A DNA stretch of 64,000 nucleotides from Byssochlamys sp. IMV 00236 (lineage: Eukaryota > Ascomycota > Eurotiomycetes > Eurotiales > Thermoascaceae): the NCBI GenBank assembly GCA_001931875.2, contig MSJH02000803.1:558362-622361 (forward strand), read 5' to 3'. Made by a program: the position numbers and the translations under genes. Shown here in pieces: positions 23,791 to 34,689 of this stretch. Every line of letters starts with the position of its first letter. Positions within the stretch are counted from its first letter, which is position 1. The notes beneath the pieces were generated by a model. It saw nothing but the letters and a program-made list of their open reading frames with translations, was not told the origin of the DNA and made no database searches.

Positions 23791-24947
23791 ATGGGCAAGA
23801 AGCGGGTTCTAGTCAGCTACGGCGTCGACATCGACGCTGTCGCGGGATGGTTGGGTTCGTATGGTGGAGAGGATAGCACAAACGACATCAGCAGAGGTTC
23901 GTATTAGCAGCAACTCCTGTCAGCTCAGTGAAAGCTTGAGCAGTCTAACAAAAAAAATCACAGGTCTATGGGCCGGTCATATCGGAACGACGCGTCTACT
24001 GAAGCTCTTTGAAAAGTACAATATCAAGGCCACATGGTTCATCCCAGGCCACTCCCTCGAGACATTCCCCGAAGAGTGTGCCATGGTTCGCGATGCAGGC
24101 CATGAAATCGGTCTGCACGGATACAGCCATGAGAATCCCTCTGACATGACCTTCGAGCAACAGCGTGATGTGCTCGACAAGACATACCGCCTGCTCACGG
24201 ACTTTTGCGGAAAGCCACCCCGCGGCAGCGTAGCTCCTTGGTGGGAGACAAGCAAGGAGGCTACAGAGCTACTCTTATCATATGGAATCGAATACGATCA
24301 TTCCATGTCGCATCATGATTGCCAGATGTACTGGCTGCGAACGGGCGACACGTGGACCAAGATCGATTATAAGAAGACGGCAGAAGAATGGATGAAGCCC
24401 CTGGAGAGAGGGCAGGAGACTGGGCTCGTTGAGATTCCAGGAAGTTGGTACATTGACGATCTGCCTCCGATGATGTTTATCAAAGCCTCGGCCAACAGTC
24501 ATGGTTGGGTGAATCCGAGAGATGTGGAAGCTATATGGAAGGTCGGTTATTACTGTTTTTATTCTTTTTAAACCTGATAGTTATCATGACGGTGTTATAT
24601 ACTAACGGACATCAATCGCAATAGGACCACTTCGACTATTTCTACCGTGAATACGACGAGTTCATCTTCCCTATGACCATTCACCCAGACGTGTCTGGTC
24701 GTCCACATGTCCTCCTGATGCATGAGAGGTATGTACTTAGTCATTCATTCATATTCTTTGTCTTCTCCCAATATTGTCAGAGACTAATTATGATCCGTAC
24801 CACTGCAGAATCATCGAATACATCAACTCCCACGAAGGAGTCGAATGGGTTACAATGGAGCAGATGTGTGATGACTTCAAGAGCAAGAACCAGCCTCCTG
24901 CGGGTGCCTTGATGCCAGCTGCTCCGGGTGCTATTCTCAAGAAATGA
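23791..24947 (+). CDS. hxnM: Polysaccharide-deacetylase-fold cyclic imide hydrolase, HxnM-like
   Basis: Four exons (23791-23896, 23964-24541, 24625-24728, 24809-24947) encode 308 residues. The NodB-fold signature is present: an Asp-containing first strand ([10 protein letters not shown]), ATWFIPGHS, the metal-binding H-x3-H motif in [11 protein letters not shown], and a substituted catalytic region [11 protein letters not shown]. The length and the [19 protein letters not shown] segment resemble PuuE-type hydrolases that open cyclic amides rather than chitin deacetylases. No signal peptide is visible, as expected for a cytosolic enzyme. In A. nidulans HxnM opens 3-hydroxyglutarimide to the hydroxyglutaramate used by HxnN. 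It is the last hxn-type gene. Confidence 0.87.
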
Positions 24948-25630
24948 TCATTCTGTCTTTAATGATAATCAACATTCTGTATGCTCTATTATCTGAATTG
25001 AATATTGTCAGATCATATTCATGATCATTGATTGAACGATCTTGAAGCGCAATCCATCTATTCCCGCATAGTAAAGAAGAGCCCAAGCACCACAACCTGA
25101 TGAACAGTGTTTATTTCCATTATGTCACATAAATCCCCGCTCCTCGGAAATCCGATATCGCCCTTCTCCCCGAGGGAAAAGCGGGGGAGAAACGATAATG
25201 AAGAAAGCTTCATAAGACTTACCAAATAGGGTAATTAGCTCAAGCGGGGCCTGTGATGTGCGTGGATGGATGTGGTGTTACATAGTGTTAAATACCACGA
25301 AAGTTGAGGCTTGAGCCATGTTTGGAAACCCCACTTTTGGATCGGGCTGTTTTTTTCAATAATGTGTAGAGTTGTAACTAGTTAGTGTGTTTGCGGTTAG
25401 TTATGTAGTTACCTAGGTAGTTAATGGCTTTGATTTGTAACTACTGTGTTGAGTGATAGGATTGTAATGTGAAATTGAAGAGATGGAATGAGCAAGCACA
25501 GCATACATCGACCACAAATAGGCCATGTTCCATCTTTTGCTATGTTGCAAATGTATATATGTCGGATAATCATAACCTTTAACTACTTAACTACAGAGTA
25601 TGAAAATCAAGCAAAGTGCCCATATCATCA
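24948..25630. other. Convergent intergenic region hxnM / acid phosphatase
   Basis: 683 bp between the two stop codons, with repeated TAGTTA/GTTAGT words and a TACCTAGGTA palindrome near 25410. No gene seen. Confidence 0.45.
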
Positions 25631-27185
25631 TTACTCACACAAACCAGGCACTTTCTGCGCCTTCGGACCAACCAAAGCGTCGAAATAAGCCAAAAGAGTC
25701 TCCACTGGGATCATATCCAAAGTTCCCAAGTCAGGATTCGAGCTACGCAGAACCAGCCCGCCCCAGAGGACTCTGACAAAGTACCCAGTCTCTCCTTCAG
25801 AGACGTCTTTCTTGTAGAGTTCGAAAACCACTTCAGCACCCATACCTGGCCAAACCATCGTCTCAACTTGTAGGATAGATAGCAATCTGGATAAGCTCCC
25901 ATCATGCGCGACATTATGGCGATATTTCATTTTAGCATTCTGACCACTCACGCGGTCTCGGAAATGCTGTGCCAGTTCACCTATCCATACACCGAAGGAA
26001 GCCGTACTGGCAGCTAGAGAGGTCGCCGAATCACGGTATTGGTACGAGTATTCGAACTCGCCCAGACGGAATACCTCGTTTGCTTCAGCTTCCGTAACGC
26101 ATTTGGAAGGGTCGTCGATTTTGCACGGCAGAGGTTTATTGTGACATAAGCGTGCAGAGAGGTTGTCGAAGTAATGATCGTAGCTTACGTGCCAGTCACT
26201 AGCGGTAGGTGAAACTCCAGAGATACTATCGAGAGTGTTGAAAAGCGACTGGGTCCGATTCAGATGCGCAGCCCATGTCGAGTTGGGCTGGTTTTGCGCA
26301 TCTGAGTACAGAGTATCTGCAGCGGAGCAGGAATAAGCAGGTTCGAGGGAGTCGATAGAATCTCTCTGCGGTAAGCAGGGTCAGCAATCGTAGATCTATC
26401 AGAAAATATATAAAGAACTGGTAACAAACCTGGACGAGAAGAGGAATCGATTTGCCCGCTCCATACATTGCGCTAGTTACCATACCCGCGACCTGGCTTG
26501 TGATCTGATTTGTGGTTACTCTGAACGAGACACTTTCTTCGTCGAAATGGGATGGAAGAAAGTGCAGAACGTCATGATACACCTCATAAAGATCTCGACC
26601 ATGCTGCCATGAGTCTGCCAGGCCACCGTTGGTGATCTGCGGGAAGGAACAAGTGCCATTGAATCCTGAAACGCTGAAGGGGTTCAATGAAGTCTCGTAG
26701 ATCTTCCAGTAAGTGAACGCTGCATCATCATGTCCGGGGTTCAGATCCCCATAATAGAACAGACTTGCATCGTCGCAACTCCAGGGGTACGATTCCACCG
26801 GGAACGTGTTAGACTGATATGGTGTTCTCTTGTGGTGACGATGGATCTTGAATCTCGAATGAGTATGTGGCTATCAGAGAGTATCAACGCGAAGACCTAC
26901 CACCTCGACGTACGCCAGCTCGTACTCTTTTGGAGCTTGGATATACTCCTCCTTTCTGACATGGGGCATATTGCACCAATTATAGCGGCCATAGAGCTTG
27001 GCGGGCGTCTCGGATGAATTGAATATGAAGCCATAAACACCCGTGCTATTGAGAGCGGTATCCAAGTTATTAACAGCTGTCGATTTAGGAGGATGCCAAT
27101 TCGTATCAATTGCTACGGCCGCTGTGGCCGTCATTAAGGTCGTCGCGCATGCCGTGCGGATGGCAACCGAAGGGGCCACGCCCAT
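25631..27185 (-). CDS. Secreted histidine acid phosphatase family protein
   Basis: Exons 27185-26901, 26846-26430 and 26365-25631 encode 478 residues. The start at 27185 gives a clear signal peptide: short N-terminus, Ala/Thr-rich hydrophobic stretch, and an AVA cleavage-like site near residue 22. An in-frame upstream ATG would spoil it. Splicing of intron 1 (54 nt) creates the histidine phosphatase motif as HRHHKRTP (about 97-104) instead of the usual RHGxRxP. The C-terminal acid motif is RHNVAHDGS (about 383-391), with the proton-donor HD. Several Asn-X-Ser/Thr sites fit an extracellular glycoprotein. These enzymes release phosphate from esters outside the cell. The unusual first motif suggests a phosphatase subgroup distinct from phytase; the substrate is unknown. 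Confidence 0.85.
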
Positions 27186-27814
27186 GATATTTGAATACCA
27201 CGAAAAGACCCAGATAATCACCGCTGAAGGGAAAACAAGCGCAGAAAGTAAGCGACCTCTTTTGTGGAGTAGAATCCCCAGCATCCTGCGAACAGCTGGG
27301 GTTCATATATTTTTCCAATCCAACAACATGGTCGAGACCAAGGTAAGTACTTAGAGCGTATGTTGGAGGTTCGGCACGCTGGTAAGTAGCCCACGTGCAA
27401 GAAACAACACTGCTTAGGGGTCGATGATGAAGATGAAGCCTTGAACACGAAAACAGCAAATAAACAATATTGCCGTCTCCAACATGTTTGTCGCATCAAT
27501 CGGACCTACGCCTTGTCCCTAATAAGCTAGGACAATCCCACGGTCCAGTCTACGGAAAAGCTGGCGGTTTCGTCCATGCTACCCTAGGAAGAATCCATAC
27601 TGAACGCCAATTATGCAAACGGCACCCTTTGTATTTAATTGAATAGTCTCAAGTTAGATGCTCCAGCATCGAGTTGAAAATCTGCTATCAAAGTCACACA
27701 GCTAATTCCATTCCATTGGTTCACCGTTAGCAGAAAATGGACCTGCTAACATCATCCTTAACAAGACGCCTCAACTCCATAGATAATGCCAAGTCAGCGT
27801 AAGGGCCTATACGG
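27186..27814. other. Intergenic region between tandem minus-strand genes
   Basis: This 629 bp is upstream of the acid phosphatase gene and downstream of the RFC4 stop. It should hold the phosphatase promoter and the RFC4 3' UTR. No further feature recognised. Confidence 0.45.
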
Positions 27815-29133
27815 CTAATCTGACGTGTTTTTAGGCTCAAATAACTGTGGTTTCATGTTGATCCTGCAAAGCTTGGCGATGCATCCGCTCAGCTGAAGCA
27901 GCGTCTGTACGCCCTCTAAGATGCGCATATGTGTGAATCCAATCTCCTTGATAAACTCCAGCCTTGAGTGTTCCGAGAGGGTCGGTATCGTCTTCGTGAC
28001 ACGGAACATGGTGCTTATGATATCATGCGACGAGTAGCCAAGGTTCCTGATAAAATATCAGTATGTGCCCTGTGTTATTTGATGGATAGTACATACCATA
28101 GCTCGTTGAGAGCTTCCAGAGCGACGTCTACCTTGCACTCCCAGCAAGCTTTAATCATGGCCTGAACCTTGATCGGGTGCGGGCTATCCACGACTTTGAA
28201 AACATTGTCTCCACTGACGAAGCCAAAACCCGCCCAGGTACTCTGGAGGTTGTTGATGGCTTGACGCATATCTCCCTCGGCACTGAAGACCAATGCAGCA
28301 ATTCCATCCTCAGAGTATTCCACCTTCTCAGCTTCGCAGATCTGCATTAGTCGCTTCACCACTTGCGCATCCGTCAGACGAGCGTAGCGAAGGATAGCGC
28401 ATCGCGACTGCAGTGGCTCGATGATCTTGTTCGACTGGTTGCAAGCAAAGGCGAAACGGGTCGTTGCAGAGTATATTTCCATGGTCCGACGCAGGGCCTG
28501 CTGAGCGCCGGGGGTCATGCTAGGAGAAGTCAGCAGAGTATAGTAGGCGCATTATACCTGAGTACATACCTATCAGCTTCATCAAGGATCACAATCTTGT
28601 GTCGGCCAGGCGGTAGTGTGACCTTCTTCTGCGCGAATCCCTTTATCCGGTTCCGCACAACATCGATACCTATATCCTTGTCTCAGCACAATCTGCTCAT
28701 TACTAGTATCCAAACGAGCAGCGCACCTCTTTCATCACTAGCATTAAGCTCCAACACAGCCTCCTTGTATGAATCCCCCAATAACTGCCTTGCTAGACAC
28801 AATATCGAAGTCGTCTTTCCGATACCAGGCATGCCGGAGATAATGACATGAGGCATGTTTCCATCTTTGGCGATTATCTTCAATCGTTCTATCGTCTCTG
28901 TATTTCCGACGATATCGTCAAGGAGCACAGGTCTGTATTTCTCGACCCTAGAAGGTGTCACGCTGCGTCAGCTTCTTGATCTACCGGCTAGATCTCATCT
29001 CGTTTCGCGATATCGAGTATGGGAACAGGACAGGCGCTACTTACCAGGGCAGTTCGTAGTCTGGAGGAGCCCCTGCAGCGGTGGCTCGTAAGCCGTTCTT
29101 TGCAGCAGCGGAGGAAGATTCTGCCTGTACCAT
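27815..29133 (-). CDS. rfc4: Replication factor C subunit 4
   Basis: Five exons (29133-29045, 28947-28727, 28669-28570, 28519-28097, 28046-27815) encode 354 residues, the normal size for a small RFC subunit. RFC is the pentameric AAA+ clamp loader that places PCNA on primed DNA in the nucleus. Visible motifs are the RFC box around [16 protein letters not shown], Walker [11 protein letters not shown], Walker B VILDEADSM, sensor 1 FACNQSNKI, and the SRC motif [10 protein letters not shown]. The segments [12 protein letters not shown] and [17 protein letters not shown] resemble yeast Rfc4 (human RFC2) rather than the other small subunits. Two MluI cell-cycle boxes lie 73-103 bp upstream of the ATG. 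Confidence 0.93.
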
Positions 29134-29852
29134 TGTGTCTGGTATATCTCCCAATTCAATCGACAAAGCTCAGGTCTGGCATCCAAGCAGCTCATCCGCG
29201 GTCAAACGCGTGAATCTTTAATGGGATTTCACGCGTCGCTCCCCGCAGCTCATCCGGTTGGTCTGTGCACGTCTAGCTCGTCTTCCACTCCGTAGCTCAA
29301 CGAGAGGAATTCACCGGCACCAGCTCGAATATTAGGATGAATAAAATACTGGCAGGAATGATTTATAGTAGCCGACTCTACAGATTTCCAAGCGTATCCT
29401 GTATTGGTGTTATTTACCAGGTCTGGCTTTCGCAGGAAGCTCCATGAGAGGGGCTCCATGCACAATTTCAATTTTACCTACGATATCAAGGCTCAAAAGA
29501 GACCTAAAATATATATAAAATTGATCCATATTCTCATAGACCAATTAATCCAAAAACTCCCCCCATATTAGAGCTTGGAGGGGCAGTTCTGATCAACACT
29601 ATGGCCGGGCCCTACTTAGCATTAACACCGATCCGCATCTGCAAGAACACATACTACTTAAGTACTTACTAGGCCCTCGACCCCGAAAACACATCAACCG
29701 TCTCCTCAGCACTTCCATTCCGTCAAGATGGGACGGGATCTGCGCGCTGTATTCTTATCATTCCCTATGTTCTAGTCTCGCACCCTTTACCTTACTGCAT
29801 TGCATTCCTCCCTATTCCGCCTATCCATTTTGAGAACCATTCGGCCCACTCC
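29134..29852. promoter_or_regulatory. Divergent promoter region, RFC4 / small conserved protein
   Basis: 719 bp between divergent starts. The notable elements are the ACGCGT boxes annotated separately. The remainder shows no recognised feature. Confidence 0.5.
29206..29236. promoter_or_regulatory. Paired MluI cell-cycle boxes (ACGCGT) upstream of RFC4
   Basis: Two exact ACGCGT hexamers at 29206-29211 and 29231-29236, 25 bp apart, lie 73-103 bp upstream of the RFC4 ATG. ACGCGT is the binding site of the APSES-domain factor MBF, which drives G1/S expression of DNA replication genes in yeasts. Use by the fungal MBF homologue here is inferred. Confidence 0.6.
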
Positions 29853-30685
29853 ATGCCCACGAGGCAGACGATGACCTCGCGATATCATCACACGGCGCGT
29901 GCCCATTCAGTGAGCAGCACCTCGACGGCGACGACGGTTGCGGCGCATAATACTACTTTCCATCCACCTCCAGAAGCAGTAGTGCCGCGCGCTCCAGCTC
30001 CGATTCAACATTCGGCAAAGTCCAAGATGGGCCCGACCTCTGTTCGTCGAAACCTTTTCCACCATCATCTCAGTCGACGACCCGCGTCTACGGCGTCAAC
30101 TCCACCGATAGAAGAAGGGCACGAGGTCACCGGAAGGCCACATGCGACAAGAACAGCTTCGACGGTCGAATTGGCAGGATCGTCTTCTTTGGGTGCAGGG
30201 CCTGTGGACAATGGAGACATCGTGGTCAAGGACAAGAACGGTGGCTACAGACTTGATATACCCGTCCTCTCGCCGACGATGACCGGCGAGGACGGCGACG
30301 AAGTCCCAATGGAGGGAGTGGAAGAAGGGAGACCTAGTGGAGGGTCCGGTGGCACTGGCGTCAGCTCAGTTGGCGATGCGGATATCAGCGGCCGGGAGAA
30401 AGAAAGTATGTCGCATATGGTCTGCGCGAGCTTGAATAGTTACTAAAATTTTCCCCTGCTAGAGATTGAAGCCAGTCTGGTGGAAATGATGTATCGAAAT
30501 CGTAGCCGGCAGATCAGCGGTGAACCTGCCGGTGAGTTACTGTATTCTTATTCGATCTACAATAATGGCCCAGCTAATTATGAACAGAAATTCTCAATCT
30601 CATCCATCAGAGTCTCCGGAACAAGGTCGCGGCTCTGGACGACGACAATTGGATGTATGAGCCAGAAGATGAGAGACAAATATAA
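29853..30685 (+). CDS. Conserved protein of unknown function
   Basis: Exons 29853-30405, 30463-30531 and 30588-30685 encode 239 residues. The N-terminal 180 residues are low-complexity (Thr, Ser, His, Pro and Gly runs) and probably disordered. The last 55 residues look ordered and well composed: a helix-like IEASLVEMMYRNRSRQISG segment, then EILNLIHQSLRNKVAALDDD and an acidic end WMYEPEDERQI. Both small introns have standard borders, and only splicing yields this C-terminus, so the gene is probably real. I do not recognise the family. It is convergent with GET4, 136 bp between stops. Confidence 0.65.
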
Positions 30686-30821
30686 GTATCTCGGCCCCTA
30701 CTATCGACAAGATCTGGCGCCAATATGACCTGAAGCGTTGTGCCGATGATTGTGCTAAATGGCCGGTCATCTCGAACCTACTCCTCCGCACGTCTTCGCC
30801 CATCCCGCTATTCCCGGACGA

Positions 30822-32097
30822 TCAATCGAGCTCCATTGTTGGCGGTGCTGCTTCCACTTTCTTTGACGAACCTCTTCCTTGTCCGGGTCTTGAGCTGCCA
30901 CCTCCCTGTCCGCCGAAGAGCATACTGCCCATCATGTCCAGCAGCGGGTTGCCTTGCCGTGGAACCCTTATACCGAAGTACATCTCACCAAACTGTGCCA
31001 AGAAGTCATCCCAGATGCCCACCTCTTGGATATGAGACGCATAATGCGTAGTGAGCTGTCTATATAGTTCCGGGGTTCCGCGTTGGATGGCAAGGAGAAG
31101 GAGGCTGATGAAGTTTAAGAGTGGGAGCGAAGGATAGACTCTCATGTCGGAGCTGGCACTGCTCACTGCCTGCGCTCCGAGGGACGGGTTGGACGACGAA
31201 AGCCGCGACGTGAAGATCAAAAAGGCCTTGTTCGCGCTGCGGATATTTCCGGTCAGGAGATAGGGGAAGACTGCCCGAGAGGCGTAGATGGCCGCGGTAT
31301 GCGCGTCATCATTTGTATACCACTCATATTCGAGTCTCGCAAGGGTTTCCGCCGACTCTGGTGTACCGAGGATCAGATGCTTCTCTGCGTCGTATGGTTC
31401 GTTTTCTAAATTGTCAGATAGGTCCATCCTTCAATCTGACGGAGAAGGGGACACCTCGCCCTACCTTCAGCATAAACCGATCCAGCAGCATGATGTAGCT
31501 CTGGATCTCCTCGCTCAATAGGACCGAACTTGCTGCTCCAGCTAATCATCTCCTGAATGTATCTCTTTCTCGTAGGTTCCTCCGGCGGGAATTCGCGCAG
31601 GATCTCAATTAGTCGCTCTGTTGAAACGGCTCCTGTTAGCAACGAAAGCAAGCTTATTTCGACCATAGAAAGGCTGCTGAAACACACGAAGCATGATCCA
31701 GGCACAGACAAGGTCGGGGCCATGTCAGGACTTACTTTTCCTGCGCGCACTCTCACCGTCGTCCTCGATCTCCCAACCCGCCTTGCTATAAACTTCCACG
31801 AGCAGCATAATAGCCAGGTCACCACCACTAGCGGAGGCACCCTGCTGGGAACCGGCTTTAAGCAGGGCTATCGCGCCCCCGGCCAAAATGTCGGCGGCAG
31901 CATCGTAGTTGGATTGTTTGACGTAACGTGCGGCGATGACACGGAGCTGCTGGTGCGCTTCATAGTAAGCGCCCGAGGCAATTCTAGAGGGAAGCAATAT
32001 CCAGGTCAGCTCTGTGCAGCGAAAGTAAGCAGCTAAGATCGGTGGAATAGTACTTTTCCTGCTGTCGCGCAATCGTCTTCTCGATTTTCGAAGTCAT
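30822..32097 (-). CDS. get4: GET4 homologue, tail-anchored protein targeting factor
   Basis: Four exons (32097-32054, 31983-31736, 31617-31465, 31405-30822) encode 342 residues. Get4 with Get5 bridges the chaperone Sgt2 to the ATPase Get3, delivering tail-anchored membrane proteins to the ER. Family features are the alpha-solenoid start (IARQQEKIASGAYYEAHQQL), the EILREFPPEEPTRKRYIQEM segment assembled by the second splice, HHAAGSVYAEENEPYDAEKH across the third, and LEYEWYTNDDAHTAAIYASRA. The tail has a Gly/Ser-rich linker after MMGSMLFGG. The assigned start is the ATG of an exon contributing 14 full codons. Confidence 0.92.
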
Positions 32098-32628
32098 GTC
32101 TGAGTTGCGGTGCCCCGCGACTGCACGCTTTCACGATTAGCAGGCTGTAACGCACTTGTCGTCTCCAGATGTTGCTTTTCGGAGGGTACTCTACCTTAAA
32201 AGATGCGCTTGCTTGTCCGTCAAGGTGCGAAAAGTGAGTGGAAGTTGTAGACGATGCTGGAGCTGGAAGTTGCTGCCCACGGTGGGGACTTGGCGGGAGC
32301 TCTGAAGTCGTGGGGACGATGGAATCGATGGAACCCGCGGAGAATGACAATCTCCCGTTTATCTAGGCATCAAGCTACCATGGCGAACCTATCACTCATT
32401 CTGCTTTTGTACATGGAACTGCGACAGTCTACATAAACGATCATTGAACGTTGGTTTATCATATCCTGCTCCTACGGGTAATCGCTTGCGGTTTGCATGT
32501 CCGACATAGAGTCGGAGACAACTGCGACGCGACTCTCGTCTAAGCGCATTCTCGACATATGCGATCTTGCTCTTACAATTGCTAATCCCGTCCTTCCTGT
32601 GCAGAGGTTTCCATTCATTAAAAAAAAT
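32098..32628. other. Divergent region GET4 / RAI1
   Basis: 531 bp between the GET4 start and the preferred RAI1 start at 32629. An ATG at 32497 is in frame with RAI1 and would add 44 residues. The sequence just before 32629 (CCTTCCTGTGCAG then AAAAAAAAT) looks more like untranslated leader with an intron end, so I prefer the later start. Confidence 0.45.
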
Positions 32629-34214
32629 ATGAACTCTCAGGCTTTTGATATTTTCCCGCTGGAGCGGTTTCAGGGCTCCGATGCGACCATAAGACGTCCC
32701 AGGGTAAGCCGTTCATTCTTCTTTGCATACTTCCCTCGCTGTCGTAGAAATGCTAATGTATCGATAGGAGATCGCTTGCTTTTCCTATGATGATGAGCAT
32801 CGCTTCCATCTCGACGACTCCTCCCTCCGCTATTATTACCCTCCGGATCTGCCTGCAGACTTGAGTCGTGGTTTCGATACGTTCCAGCAGCTAGACGACT
32901 CTGGAGATGAACACTTGGATGCCCTTTTGGAAACAATAATGGCGCATGAAAAGAGTACGGGGTCGAAATGTGAGGCCGATGTCATAACCTGGAGAGGCAT
33001 GATGACAAAGGTAGGGGAAATACAACAGCATCAAGGGATCACCAACTCAGACTAATGGTGGTGGACAGATCATGACCGCTCCTTTCGATATTATGAATGG
33101 GTGCGTCTCTTACAATCGATATTTAAGGGTACCGATTATTGATATGTCCCAGGTTCGAAATGAATGTGACGAATTTCCAAGTGAGTGACATCGCATATAG
33201 CAGCGGTCCAAGAATTCTGCCCTAACATTAATCTTCGCGAAGGGTACAATGTACGTAAGTCCGACAAAGATATCGAAGACCTTGTTTCGCTGATTGATCC
33301 AGCTTCATTGAAGAAAACAACGCGTATAAAAACGAACAGAAGCGAGCACAGCGGAACCAGAGGATGCCCCCAGGAATGCCGTCGCAAGACATGATGTCTT
33401 TCTGGGGTGTGTAGCTTCATTTCGCATAGATCAAAATGGAATACTAACAATCCTTTCCAGGCTACAAATTCGAGACCTTATCGGTACTCTCCAAACCATG
33501 GGACCCCACACCTCGAGAGGAAATCGAAGGCCGCGCCGATCAGATCGTGAATAATAAGGCCCAATATTGTTCCGTTGTCCGTACTGGGATAGGGAAAGCA
33601 AAGATGATCATCGGAGGCGAGGTCGATGCTGGTATGTGATCTCCGGAACTCGAAGAAGGGTAATATAGCAGCCACTAATCTGTTATCAGTGTGGGATTGC
33701 AAACCTGAAAGAAAGGAAGATCCGATCAATTGGGTGGAATTGAAGACATCGGCCGAGATAAGAAATGATCGAGACATGCTCAAGTACGAGCGAAAATTGC
33801 TCAAATTCTGGGCTCAGTCGTTCTTGCTCGGTGTCCCGAAGATTATTGTCGGATTCCGTAACCAGGATGGCATTTTGCAGCGTTTGGAAGAGCTCGAGAC
33901 TCACGCGATACCCGGAAAAGTGAAGCGGGTTGGGAAAGGTACATGGGATGGAAACATATGCATCAATTTTACTGCTGGGTTCCTAGAATGTGAGTAACAC
34001 CTACAATACCTTCAGGTCGAATTAACCGAAAACAACCGAAAACTCATGTGTTACTGCAGGGCTTAAGATGAAAGTTCAAGGGCAAGGCCTGTGGAGAATT
34101 CGAAAGCGTGAAAAGTCTCCGGTTATCGAACTGTTCAAAGTTGAAGAAGGCGGGCATGGCGATATCATTTCTCCTGCCTTCATGGCGTGGCGTACGGAGA
34201 TGCCAGGCTCTTAG
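32629..34214 (+). CDS. rai1: RAI1/DXO family decapping nuclease
   Basis: Nine exons (32629-32703, 32768-33010, 33069-33100, 33153-33180, 33243-33250, 33303-33406, 33461-33631, 33690-33989, 34060-34214) encode 371 residues. Rai1 is the nuclear partner of the 5'-3' exonuclease Rat1 and removes incomplete caps. Conserved segments are RRPREIACFSYDDEH near the N-terminus, DDSSLRYYYPPDLP, the GEVD metal-binding motif and the WVELKTS motif of the active site, and the C-terminal FLEWLK. The fifth exon is only 8 nt (GGTACAAT). It converts an otherwise broken join into NFQGTIFIEENNAYK, the expected family sequence. Frame and length close exactly with this model. Confidence 0.9.
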
Positions 34215-34689
34215 TTGCTGACCCCGGGTCTATGACGCCTTCAGCATTCATCATAACTCTCTTTTCCTTAGCCATGGAGTCCTAAGGTCTATCAGGACAG
34301 AACGTGGCACAGTTCAGCGCCATGCGCCACGCGACATGCGTATTGAGGAAGATCGCCTTGCGTATCTTCTCTTGAATGGGCTCGAAGCCTATTACCGCAA
34401 GACGATACGCCGTTTCCGACGCATGGGTAACATTTGCGTGGACATGTTTCTCCAGAGGACGTGGCCCGACCTCTTTGGGCCCTCCTAGATCATTGCTGGC
34501 ACGGCGGGTTATATATAGCAAGCTGCTGCTCACTGTCAACCTGGCACAATCAAGGGCAATCAACTAATCTGTAAGCTATGTGTATTTATCCAATATATAT
34601 TTCATCCATTAATAATGATACGCTGCTCATTAGCCTTCCTAGTAATAAAACACTGATACGGACACAAAATGCGTACGCCTTGTTCCCTC
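34215..34689. other. Convergent intergenic region RAI1 / NmrA-like
   Basis: 475 bp between stop codons. It holds a 93-codon minus-strand ORF (34563-34282) and a 63-codon plus-strand ORF, neither of which I recognise. A small gene cannot be excluded, but no splice or homology support is visible. Confidence 0.35.

Noticed and set aside
5352..24947. Secondary-metabolite biosynthetic cluster
   Set aside because: There is no polyketide synthase, peptide synthetase, terpene cyclase or prenyltransferase; the enzymes fit catabolism of a nitrogen heterocycle.
32497..32628. Upstream start of rai1 at 32497
   Set aside because: It would add 44 residues unlike the family; the sequence before 32629 looks like an intron end and leader. 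Left open as an alternative.
34282..34563. 93-codon minus-strand ORF between rai1 and the NmrA-like gene
   Set aside because: No recognised family, no splice signals and no clear start context; kept only as a remark on the intergenic region.
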